Translations under genes and position numbers: made by a program | Origin: Saccharum officinarum | Taxonomy: Eukaryota; Streptophyta; Magnoliopsida; Poales; Poaceae | Direction of reading: 5' to 3' | Length of the DNA: 64,000 bases | NCBI GenBank assembly: GCA_020631735.1 | Contig: CM036159.1 | Coordinates: forward strand, 17,709,511-17,773,510 | Shown here: piece after piece, positions 21,439 to 31,422 of the stretch | Layout of the letters: every line of letters starts with the position of its first letter | How positions within the stretch are numbered: the first letter of the stretch is position 1 | Notes under the pieces: model-generated | Seen by the model: only the letters and a program-made list of their open reading frames with translations | Databases searched by the model: none | Told to the model about the DNA's origin: nothing

Positions 21439-24363
21439 TGTAACATCCCAGGTGTTTAGCTCCATAATTGTATTGCATTGCATGAGCATAAGCATGCATC
21501 ATTTCATGTTATTTTATGTGATTGCAACTATTGTGATTGTTTTTAGAATTTTGTTTGACTCACATCATGTGGAATTTAGGGAGTTGGTGTAACTAAAGGG
21601 TAGAGTAGCTAATTACATCTCACAACACCTTAGTTATACTTAGGGTCACTCATGGAGCAAGGTTCATATTGATCAAAATCACCAAAATGCCCTCCAAGGT
21701 GTAGTTGACCACCATTGAGCCTTGGGATGCTCTAGTTTGACCAATTAAAAAGTCCAGCTTAGAGACCTTGCATGGAGAAGCACCCTTAAGCAAAGTTGTA
21801 GAGAATTTCATGAGGAACAAAAGTTCTAATATGGCCATCTCATGAAAATGATCAAAACATACTCAAAAATGGCCCACAAGTCAGTATTAGAGGCTGTTTT
21901 GGGACTTAGCAATTTTTGCTAAGTGTGAAGCTGAAAACCGTTTCACTGTACCTCGCTTTGGCAACTTGTAACTCACAAACTAGGCCGAACCAGTCTTTGA
22001 GCCAATTGACAAAGTTGTTGCCCACACATAGCTCTACAACATTATCAATATCACCATCACCTAGTTCTAAATAGTTTAGGAGATATGGTGCCTGGAAAAA
22101 TGAGTTTCAGTCGGCTTAGTGACTAAAACTAGGTTTCAATTTCCAAGTACACTACTTTGGAGCTCTGTGGTTTCAAATCCAGGCCGAACCAGTCCAAACT
22201 CCAATTGACAAACTTGTAGCCCTCATGTAGCTCTACAAAATTGGTGTAATCATCTTTGACTAACTCAAGCTGGTTTAGGAGATATTCTTCGTTGAAATCG
22301 CGCTGTCAGTCATCGAATGACGGCCTTCATTCAGTCAAACCCGACTTCGTTGTCTGTCGTGGCCGACCGGAGGCAGGACAGCGGCGATGCGTGGGGGCTC
22401 GGTGGCGGCCATGCGCCGGCCGTGGTCCCACTAGTCAGACCACAGGGCCTTCAAGGACGCCACGAAGCCGGACCCTGTCCCTCACTCGCGCCTCTGCTTC
22501 CCTCTCGCCCTCTCCGAGCCAGGGCGGAGCACCGAGGTGCCTTGCCACCGTGCAGCTTCCCCGCGCTCGTGTGCCGTCATCGTTGAGTCTCGGCTTAATT
22601 CCTCCCGCCAGCGACCCCGCAGCATCTCCCTCTACCACCTCCACCCCTTTCCGGGAGCATTTGAGCGAAGGTGAGGCCACATTGCTCGCTTCCGCCGCCA
22701 CGGTCGCGTTCGGGACCTCACCGGAGTTTGAGGCCACCGTGGTCAGAGCGGCTCGGCCCTTCTCATCCCTCCCTTTTCCCTTAGTTAGCGTTCCAGTGAC
22801 CCTGGGAAACTCGGAGCGGGCTTGGTTGAGGCGGTAGGGGCTCACCGTCGCCGGTGTACCGCCGCGCACCTCCACCGTGCCGCCATGACCGACGGCGAGT
22901 GCTTTCCCGTTGCTCTGCCGCCCCGTTCTTGCCACCAATTGACGTAGTTCGATGATGTGGTTATGCTCGTTCATCCAGTTTCACCGGCCGACTCACCGAC
23001 GGCGAGTTCCGGCGACCACAGCCACGAGTTCCGGCTTAGTACGGTAGAAGTCGGGTGATTTCCGGTCATCCGCGAGATGTAGGAAGGAGTCACGAGTGGC
23101 TTGATGGCTATCGTGGATGGAACCATGCTTAAAAATGAAATTGAGACCGGGCGGCGGGAGTTCGATAGTACAGCCGCAAGACACTTCACGTCTTGGGTGT
23201 GGAGCTATGCCCGTCTGAGTCGTTTAAGGACCGATTCGCTGTACGTCCTTGAGTCATGTTGAACGCAGTCTAACACTTAGTTGGCCGGATAAGCCGTTCC
23301 GACCGCGAAGCCGAGTAATGTGATTCAGGCCGGGAATCGAATGGTAGGTTGCTTCTTGGAGGAGAGAAAGGATGTGCTTGGGGACATTGGCGTGAGACCA
23401 AGGGGGTTAGAGTCCCTATCACCTGGCAGAGTGTCGCCCTTGGGGTCGCGACATTATTCGGACCCGCGATTCCTGAATCATATGAAACGGTGGCCTGTGC
23501 GACCCTGGCAGGGGTCTGCACGGTGAGTGTTAGAAATACCCCTCTAGCTGGATAGGAATTCGATTCGAATCGCCGTCGCTCCCGGTTAGTGAGCACTTGA
23601 CTTGAGCAGCGGCAACGTAGATCTCATTAAATGAACTGGTGGTTAAGAGAATGATACAATGTTGCCACAATTCATACCTGCTCTGGATATAATGATGATA
23701 ATTGTTTGATTATAATCAAGTGCATGTTTAGTACAGATGCTAAGATAGATGACAGGTAAATGCTAAAAATAACTGCTAGTACAGGCTATAAGAGTTTCAA
23801 TTACTTATGCCTTTATGCAAAATGTTATGTCAGCTAGCCTCTTGTGTAAGCCTTGCATAATCCTTGGTGTCATCTTATTTCTGGTTTTCGACGGGTAAGT
23901 CTAGCTGAGTACATTCCAGTACTCAGGGTTTATTCCCTCCTGTTGCAGATGATATGCTCTACCAAGGCTTCTGCAAAAATTGTCTCCACCCTGCGGGTGA
24001 CGAAGACTAGATCACTTGGGCGTGATCATCTTTTATGTACTTTCCTGATGCTTTTGTGGGTTGTTGATCATCAAGACTGGCAGTAGTTAAACAACTGGCG
24101 TGTGTTTGCTTCCGCTACTTTTATAAACTTGGTTTGTAATAATTGCGACTCCGTGTGTGTAAACTTATTTCAGAACTGCTTGTGAAATGTAACGTATGAT
24201 GTTGTATGTTGAATGATGTGATCCTGGTTGTAAGCAAGTTGGTTTGAAATCCTTCGTGGTTTCGATTGACTACCGGGGTTATATGGGCTCAAGTTCGAAA
24301 ACTTGAGCACTTCGGTGCTTGTTTTTGTACTTGTGCTCTTATAATTTGGTCGGTTCTGTTACA
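21439..24363 (+). mobile_element. Solo LTR C (TGTAACATCCC type), TSD TACAG
   Basis: 2925 bases between TACAG at 21434-21438 and TACAG at 24364-24368. It starts TGTAACATCCCAGG and ends CTGTTACA. It holds two tandem copies of a roughly 200-bp piece (around 21983 and 22184, each with GGCCGAACCAGTC and CCAATTGACAAA), then a GC-rich block at 22310-22990 and a 3' part that closely matches, in inverted orientation, 43792-45120. No element genes are present. The open frames in the GC-rich block lack recognisable domains. Confidence 0.92.
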
Positions 24364-27300
24364 TACAGTACAACTGTGAGGGCTATATGGCTCTGGCTTT
24401 AGCTCAGTATGAGGACCTTTTCTAGCTTGTTAGAGGTTACCCTTATGGTGCAAATGGGGAAAAGCAGACTGTGGATCCCTGCGTGGTTGTATCACACAGA
24501 CTGACTTTGGAAACCTAGCGGCCCTAACTTGTTAGATGAACCTTTGAAAGGTTTCATAGTGTTTCCCTGCCTGCTCACCTTGGAAGTGTTTTGGGAGTCG
24601 CGATCCTGGGCATATGGGTAATCACGACTCACTGTGAAAGTGTACACCTCTGCGCAGAGTTTAATAAACTGGTATACTAGCCGTACTCACGGATACGAGC
24701 GGCCTTGGACCTTCACAGAATAGATGAACATTTATTGGTTTAATATGTTTTTTGCTATTCGTTATTCATATTTACATTGATCATATGTTTATTGTGGGAT
24801 TAATGCAAACTTGATGCTACTCATGTAATAAAATTGTGATAATTAAAAGCTAAATGCAGTCAAACCAGTGTCTAGCCTTTTGAGCCTCATAAACCCATGT
24901 TATATTTGTTGAGTTTGACATGGACTCACTCTTGCTATTTCCACCATACTCCAGTGTGTAGTAAGGTGCTGCTTAGAAGAAGGATGAAAGTGTAGTGGAG
25001 TTTTCAGAAGTCTTTTCAGAAGTGCTTGGCATATGAAACCCCCAGTCAGCCGTCCCTAAGAAGAATAGAGCCCGAGCAGAAGCTTAACCACCGTTCTGCG
25101 ATACTCTGATAGTTGTAAATGTAAATATAGTAAGTATTCCGCTTTACATAAACATTATTTTGATATCTCTATTATGTTGTTGTATGTGTGGACTTCCTGG
25201 GCACACATATGACGAGCTTGGTTTTATTCTTTGGAAAAAACCAGGTGTGACAAATGATAACAGATTAATGGTATTTTCCTTGTAAAACTTTTAGTGAGAG
25301 TTTTAACAAATAAACTCTACTCCGCATCGTAAAGAAAATCCTCGCTGAGCCCACCAGGAGGTTTCCACACACAAGTGTCAGCTCCTCAGCACCTGTCACC
25401 TGCAACAGGGTAGAACAAACTCTGAGTACTCAATTATACTCCGCAAGACTTACCCGTCAGGAGGAAGTAAAAAGACTCCAAGGATTATGCAAGGCTTTCT
25501 GGCTTGTGGGTTCTTATTTGCGAGAAGCAGCGCTAAGAGTGTGTCCTTGATTTCTTACTTTTAATAGCCATATTTTATTTCTTATCCAACCTTCTATGTA
25601 AGCACCTAGTCTATAATCAAGCAAGGGTTGAGCAAAAAGAACCATTTCTTCATCTTTCAACTGCCAGTTCTTACTACGATGCCAGAGCGTAGTCAAGCCG
25701 TACCGTCACGCAGAAACGGCGATTCGCGAATCAATATGCCCAGCTGGGTGCCCCGAAAACACACGCCTCGCTTGTACCCCAGGCACAAGCAAGACCAACC
25801 CATTCCACTCCTGTCAAGGGGTCCAGGTCCCCGTCCAAGCTCGGACTCTAAGCCCCCAACACTACAGGCCCGACCTCAGTATGGTGCTTAGACCTCCTCA
25901 TCCCCATATATATAACCACCATAAAAAACCGGTCCAGAAAGAGCCAAAACCCATGACAAGAGAGAAACAAGTCTTCCCGCTCCCATAAGCAAGTATATGC
26001 TCGGGACAATAAATCTGTGACTTGACCAGGGTCGATGCAACGAACGGTCCTTAATTGACACAGGCGGAACAAATGCAACCAGAGCCCCGCTCTATTGCCC
26101 AACCAGGTCCAAGTCCATCCAACCCGTTCTGCCCGGTCTCCAATTATCCATATACATTTATATTTCATGAGATAGCATCATGATAATAGTAACAATAAGA
26201 TATTTCTATCTCTCGCGAGCGACAGGAAATCACTCGACTTCTACCGGAGTCCTGTAGCATAGCACTCTACACGATCCTATCATACTAGTAAGACTCATGG
26301 GATCAGGATATATATATGCAAGTGGGTTTCATTCAACTCCTTTAAACTTAATGCACAATCATAAAATAAAGTGCAGAATAATAAGGGTTATGCACCGGGG
26401 CTTGCCTGGGTAGAATTTAACCAAGTTAGCATTCCATCGCGATGATACGATCATCAAGACACCACCCTTCTACTACTCCAGTCGACTCCATGATCCATCG
26501 TCGTCCCTATAATGATATGCGCGAGTGCAATCGTAGAGACATAAATAATCAACGGAACTTGCAACGCTTAAAATACGATCGTACTCTCAAGCTAACGAGC
26601 TAACTCTAATGGCTAACGCACTAGCCTGGTAACCCTGTCGATGAGTATAGCGTCATTTCCCGACTCGTGTTTTAGTTACTCGGACCCAAATACGTTGCTT
26701 TATCCATTTTATCGATTTAATAGATAGTTAAACTAGGCTCATTAGCCATCCTAGCAAACTAAGTATTTTGGAGCTATAAAAATTATGAAGAGCAGATAAT
26801 GACATTAGGAGTTTACTGTAAAATTTTTAGAGTCAACACTTCTATCATTTTCTTACAAAAATTCTCACAAGTTTATTCTTAGCAATATTAAGCATTTTAG
26901 AATAATTAGCAAACTCCTAAAAATATTATACAACTATGTGGATAAAAGCATACTATCAGTTAGAGCATGATTTTAGGAACCTAACAAAATTAGTTTCATA
27001 ATTTTTGGATTACTACACATTTAGATACTGATTTTACAAGTTTAGCTTAACTAATTTAGGAAAAACATTAGAAACTAACAGGGCCAGCAACAACCGGACC
27101 AGCCTGACCGCGCAACGCCCGCGCGGGAGCGGCAACGCGCCATCAGGCTGGCCCACTAGCGGCCCAGAGGTCCGGCCCAAGCAGGGAGCCCACGCGCGCA
27201 CCTGCACCTTTTTGCAGAAAGGTCCACCGCTACGTAGGTAATCACGCGACCGGACCAAACACTGTTACACCAGAGACAAACTATGCACTAAGGACCCTGT

Positions 27301-29275
27301 AAAAAATGTCGTCTTCACCACGAGGAGACCCCTGCTCCACCCCGCGTCCGCCGGCGTCGTGACCAGTGGCAAGGTCGGCTGTTCTGAGCCCACCAAGCTT
27401 GCCACGACGAGGACAACAGGCCGACCTCCACCTACTGCTAAGCGCGCAACCCAAGATGGCGATTGCAACCCACTCGGTGACTCCTAATGCTCTGCTCACG
27501 CTGACGGGCTAACCATCACGGTGGCGCACTTGTTCCGACGATCCTACGGATTAGCGAGGCGTTAGGGGTCACGGGGGAGCAAAAGGGTCATACCACGACG
27601 CTAGCTGCGCGGCCGGTTGGCGAGGGGAGGAGCCGGGAAGTCCTGACCACGTGCGCCCGAGCATGGCGGTGGCGCTCCGAGGCTGACAGGGCCGCGCCAG
27701 CTCGCCTCCGACGAGCACCTAGACCAACTGGTGTGAGCACCCGACAGAGGAGGTCATGACAAGATCAAGGTCGAACGCAATCGACTTAATCGAGCCTTAC
27801 CCCCAATTCTAGGCCATGGCGGCGGACATGGCCGGCGGCGAGAACACCTTGAAATTGGGGTGGTGCACAACTCGACTAGGCCTTGAAGTGGGCAGGGTGC
27901 ATAGCTAGCTTCCTAAGCTACTCTTAGGCACGAGGGAACGTTGCGAAACCGACCGTGAAGTGGCACTCGAACGAGCCGTGCGAGATTAAAGAATCGGACA
28001 GTTCCGACCGACGAGTCAGCGCCAGCATGGGTGCACAGGTGACAAGATGGGAATGGACATGGTGTGTCGTGAAGAAAAAAATGGTGTGGCCAGTCCCAAG
28101 CAGAGCGCCCAGGCGACGGCTAGTGGGGACACGCGAGACAGAGCATCCCATCGCCATTACTCCCGGGCCCTTGACCAGCCAAGCGGTAGCAGCACCTGCC
28201 CCCGTACTGGTGAGCGGGGGGGATCGGAGGGCGGGGGAGGTGCCACGAAAGTCCCCCCCATGGTGCCCGGAAGCGATAGCCCGACCTTACGCACGGCACC
28301 GTGGCTCGACGCGGTACGACCAGCATCGATAGAGCAAGACGGGAGACGTGCCATGGCGCCAGCCAGCGCACGACAAAGGCACGCACACCACCAGCAGAGA
28401 GGGCCATGGTCGGCCTAGGGCCGAGCCTAGCGCCAGCGACTCACGTCGCAAGGTGACCACGGACACGAGTCGAGCAACCAGAACTGGTGACGCGCACGAA
28501 TTCTAAAGCGACTCGAACCTTCTGACCAAAACGCCGATGGTCCAACCAACATTGTGCACCTATGGCTGCCCTAACAACAGTCTATCGCAGCCATTGACAG
28601 GTCTTGAGAGTGACCCGAGGAAAAGATGGAGGGGTGCCAAGATGTGCTTGTCAAGCTGAGTGATGGCTCGCGAACAGAGCAAGGCACGTGGTTCACAACA
28701 TGGTCTAGGGAGTTAGAGCAATTTTTGAATAGAGCACTTTGACACCCAACGCAACAATGATCCACACCATACTCCAACACTCACCTTGATGCAACTAATC
28801 GCGCAAAATCAAGAATTCGGTGCTTAAACATTTTGGTTAGAAATCGAATGCCAAAACGGCTATGTCTAACGTCGGTTCCAACCTAGATGAGGTCCCAAGT
28901 AAAGGTCGGAATGAATTCTGAAATCGATTTTTGAGCTCGCAACATACTATTTCACAATCGTTACTTCCCAAACTAAAAGTTGTATTTTCATCTGCTCGAC
29001 TTGCACTTCAAATTTTATTAAGTACTACATACAGTGGTATTCTTATTTTTTATTATAAAAGTCATGTTTCAAGCCAATTAATTAAACAACCTATCGTTCT
29101 ATTGCTAGTTAAGGTCTCCTGAGCATGTTTTCAAGTAAACCAATTAACCGACATTACTTGTTTACTATTTCTTGTGGGAGAAAATTGTAAACCTCGAGAA
29201 CTTGTTTACTCAATTTCTTTTTGATCTTAATCGGGATGCTAAGCAAGCTCGTGACACCAGGGGTGTTACACACGC

Positions 29276-30029
29276 CTCCATACATCAGAGTGAATGAGAT
29301 CAAAGGGACGCTGCGACATAGAATCACTGGAAGGATAAGGGAGTTACAGTTGTTTGCCAAGCTTGCAACCCCTACAATGAAGAGCAGTGTCACCAGAAAC
29401 AGGACCTAAAACACCACTACCAACAAGAGTGGAAAGTCTCGAGCCGGAGAGATGTCCGAGACGACGATGCCACTGAGCAAAAGTAGTAGTAGTGGAAACA
29501 GCTGAAGCTAAAGCTGGAGAACTGGACGACTGATGGGTCAGAGTGGGCGAAGGAAGACGCAGCCAGTCAAGCTCCCATAGGCGCTGAGAGTCATGACGCC
29601 TAGGCCCAGTCTCCACCAGAAACCTCGTACGAAGTCCTGAACACAACAAGAGTCAGACTCAAGAATGATACGACAGCCATGATCAGTAATTTGACCAGCA
29701 GACATTAATTGCATAGTGAGCTAAGGGACATGAGAGATAGTAAGAACATGAAAAGAGGACGTAGAGAGAACACCACGACCAACAACAGGAAGAGAGGTGC
29801 CATCAGCTGTCTGAACAATAGGAGAAGGATCAACGGGAGACAGAGATGCCAAGTGACTAGAATCTGAAGTCATATGGAAGGATGCACCAGAATCAAGGAA
29901 CCACCTGGATGATATACCTGAGGGAGGAGGTGGTGGTGGTGAAGTACCAGAAGCCCTAGCAGTAGTGCCAGAGGGTGAGGAAGAAGCAGCATTGAGACGG
30001 TGGAACAACGTGAGGACCTCCTGCTCCAA
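29276..30029 (-). pseudogene. Copia 2 protease, GAG-pre-integrase and start of integrase
   Basis: Minus strand: protease WFLDSGASFHMT with the intact DSG box near 29910, then ADGTSLPVVGRG. After stops near 29720 the GAG-pre-integrase domain follows, with WHRRLGHLSGSRL, LHCRGCKLGKQL and, after one stop (near 29350), PFDLIHSDVW. The Asp in HSDVW is the first integrase catalytic residue. The sequence breaks two codons later at the CACGC duplication and continues at 17990. Confidence 0.88.
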
Positions 30030-30046
30030 GGCAGTGACTGAGCGAG

Positions 30047-30977
30047 CTACACTGAACTCCCCATGGCGAGTCTTCTTGTCACGCTGCTTCTTCCGACAGA
30101 CATCCTCGGTGTGTCAAAACTTGCCACAGTAGCCACATTGAGGCTCGGTGGACGCTGGCGGTGATGGCTATGGAGGAGCGATGGGCAGAAGGGGAGCTCG
30201 GGCAGCCAAAACAGAGGAATGCGGAGCCCCACTTATGCCCCATGCCTGAAGACGAGTCTCTTCAGCACGTAGCTCCGGCATTGCCTCATCGAGAGACGGA
30301 CGAGGTCGGCGGGTCAGGAGCTGGGACCTGACAACCTCAAACTCTGGACGTAGGCGGGAGAAGAACTCGTGAAGGCGTAGAGTGTCCCGTTGGCCCCGGT
30401 GATGATCACAGCACCGACAAGTACCACCAGCACAGTACTCCGCACCCAAGATGTCCAGATGATGCCAGACGGCGGACAACTAACGGTGGAACTCCTCCAC
30501 AGTAGAGTCATGCTGACGGAGCGACTGGGCCTCCTCCACCACCGCGAGATACAACGTCTCGTTACGAATCTCATAACTACGGCGGAGGTGAGCCCACATC
30601 AAGTGAGAGGTGGAGAGACCACGGAGGGACAGAGAGATGTCAACCTCCATACTCGCGAGTAGGATAGCCTTGGCACAGGCCTCCTCACGCAGCCAGGTCG
30701 CCTGTATATCAAGAGCTGACTGGTAGGCCTCCATCTGACACTCAAACGCCTCAAGGAGAGGCTTCTTGACCGCGTCGTCGGCATCAGGCGCATAGGTGGG
30801 CGAAATGGGAAGAGGTAGGGTGGGCGGACAAGGCCGCTCATTCGTGAGGTAGCACCACAGCTGTTGTCCGCCCATGTGTACCTCCATGTGAAAGGCGAAC
30901 TCGCCCCAATTTGTGCCATTGAAGATGACGGGGCAGCGAGAAACAGAAATGGCACCCGGCTTTCCAAGGGACGCCAT
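30047..30977 (-). pseudogene. Copia 2 gag
   Basis: The ATG at 30977 begins MASLGKPGAISVSRCPVIFNGTNW, a UBN2-type copia gag start. A capsid part follows (EAFECQMEAYQSALDIQATWLREEACAKAILLASM). An in-frame TAG at 30480-30482 splits it before LSAVWHHLDILGAEYC. A frame change near 30185 precedes a CCHC zinc knuckle (CGYCGKF.HTEDVCRKK). Gag would form the particle that packages element RNA. The stop and frame change make it inactive. Confidence 0.85.
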
Positions 30978-31322
30978 GGAAGCAGACTGGAGGGAGGGAG
31001 GGAGGGAGAGCAGAGGAGCAGCACTTTGAAGCGAGAAATCAGAGAAAAAGAGCAGAGCTGAGCAGAGCAGACTGGAGGGAGGGAGGGAGAGCAGAGGAGG
31101 AGCACCTAGGGCGCCTCGGCAGGGTGGCGCGAGGCCCAGGCAGCCGCGGTGGCGCGAGGCGCGTGCGGTCGCGCGGAGACCGTGGCAGAGGGAGAGCAGA
31201 GGAGTAGCCGCGGCAGGAAGGCACGAGGCGCAGGCAGCCGCGGCAGCGCGTGCGGCGCGAGGAGGCGGGGTCGGCCGCGGCAGCGCGAGGCGCGTGCGAG
31301 GTGGCCCGAGTGGCCCGAGCGA
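30978..31322 (-). other. Leader of copia 2 or gap-adjacent low-complexity DNA
   Basis: GA-rich, then very GC-rich. A piece with AGCAGACTGGAGGGAGGG occurs at 30981 and again at 31066, an 85-base spacing. GCGGCAGCGCGAGGCGCGTGCG-like words recur up to the gap. No PBS was seen. Confidence 0.55.
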
Positions 31323-31422
31323 NNNNNNNNNNNNNNNNNNNNNNNNNNNNNNNNNNNNNNNNNNNNNNNNNNNNNNNNNNNNNNNNNNNNNNNNNNNNNN
31401 NNNNNNNNNNNNNNNNNNNNNN
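31323..31422. other. Assembly gap, exactly 100 N
   Basis: A round 100-base N run, a size commonly used for gaps of unknown length. It separates copia element 2 from the last visible exon of the histidine kinase gene, so distance and even linkage between the two sides are not proven by this sequence. Confidence 0.99.

Larger units (their letters stand above)
18323..25252 (+). mobile_element. Solo LTR B, TSD AATGA, itself carrying solo LTR C
   Basis: AATGA flanks both ends (18318-18322, 25253-25257). The ends form a 9-base inverted repeat, TGTCACACC...GGTGTGACA. Without the inner insertion it is about 4.0 kb and non-coding. A TATA-like TATATATATAC at 19160-19170 and the TG...CA ends fit an LTR. 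Downstream, 19500-20480 holds a degenerate repeat with spacing near 150 bp. I see no gag or pol. The orientation is inferred from the TATA box. Confidence 0.85.
17991..29270 (-). mobile_element. Solo LTR A (Ty3 type), minus strand, TSD CACGC, carrying two further solo LTRs
   Basis: CACGC flanks both ends (17986-17990 and 29271-29275). Minus-strand ends are TGTAACACCCCTGG at 29270 and ...TTCTGCCACA at 17991. Without the nested piece it is about 4.3 kb. It has no gag or pol, so it is a solo LTR left by LTR-LTR recombination. Parts (about 25380-25480 and 26215-26400) resemble the 3' LTR of the chromovirus at 43792, showing membership of the same broad LTR group. It sits in the integrase gene of copia element 2. 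Confidence 0.88.
15231..31322 (-). mobile_element. Ty1/copia element 2, minus strand, split by nested solo LTRs, 5' end in assembly gap
   Basis: The element reads from about 31322 (leader) through gag (from 30977), protease, integrase, RT and RNase H to a 119-bp 3' LTR at 15349-15231. Its integrase is interrupted between 29271 and 17990 by an 11.3-kb stack of solo LTRs. The two halves rejoin at a GGAG-CACGC-CTCC junction with the reading frame kept. The 5' LTR and PBS were not found and probably lie in the N run. Several stops and frameshifts show it is dead. Gag and pol wording fits the short-LTR copia lineages (Ale/Retrofit type). Confidence 0.88.

Noticed and set aside
22256..22974. Long overlapping frames on both strands in the GC-rich part of solo LTR C
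   Set aside because: No recognisable domain, low-complexity composition, and a position in the middle of an LTR. GC richness explains the lack of stops.
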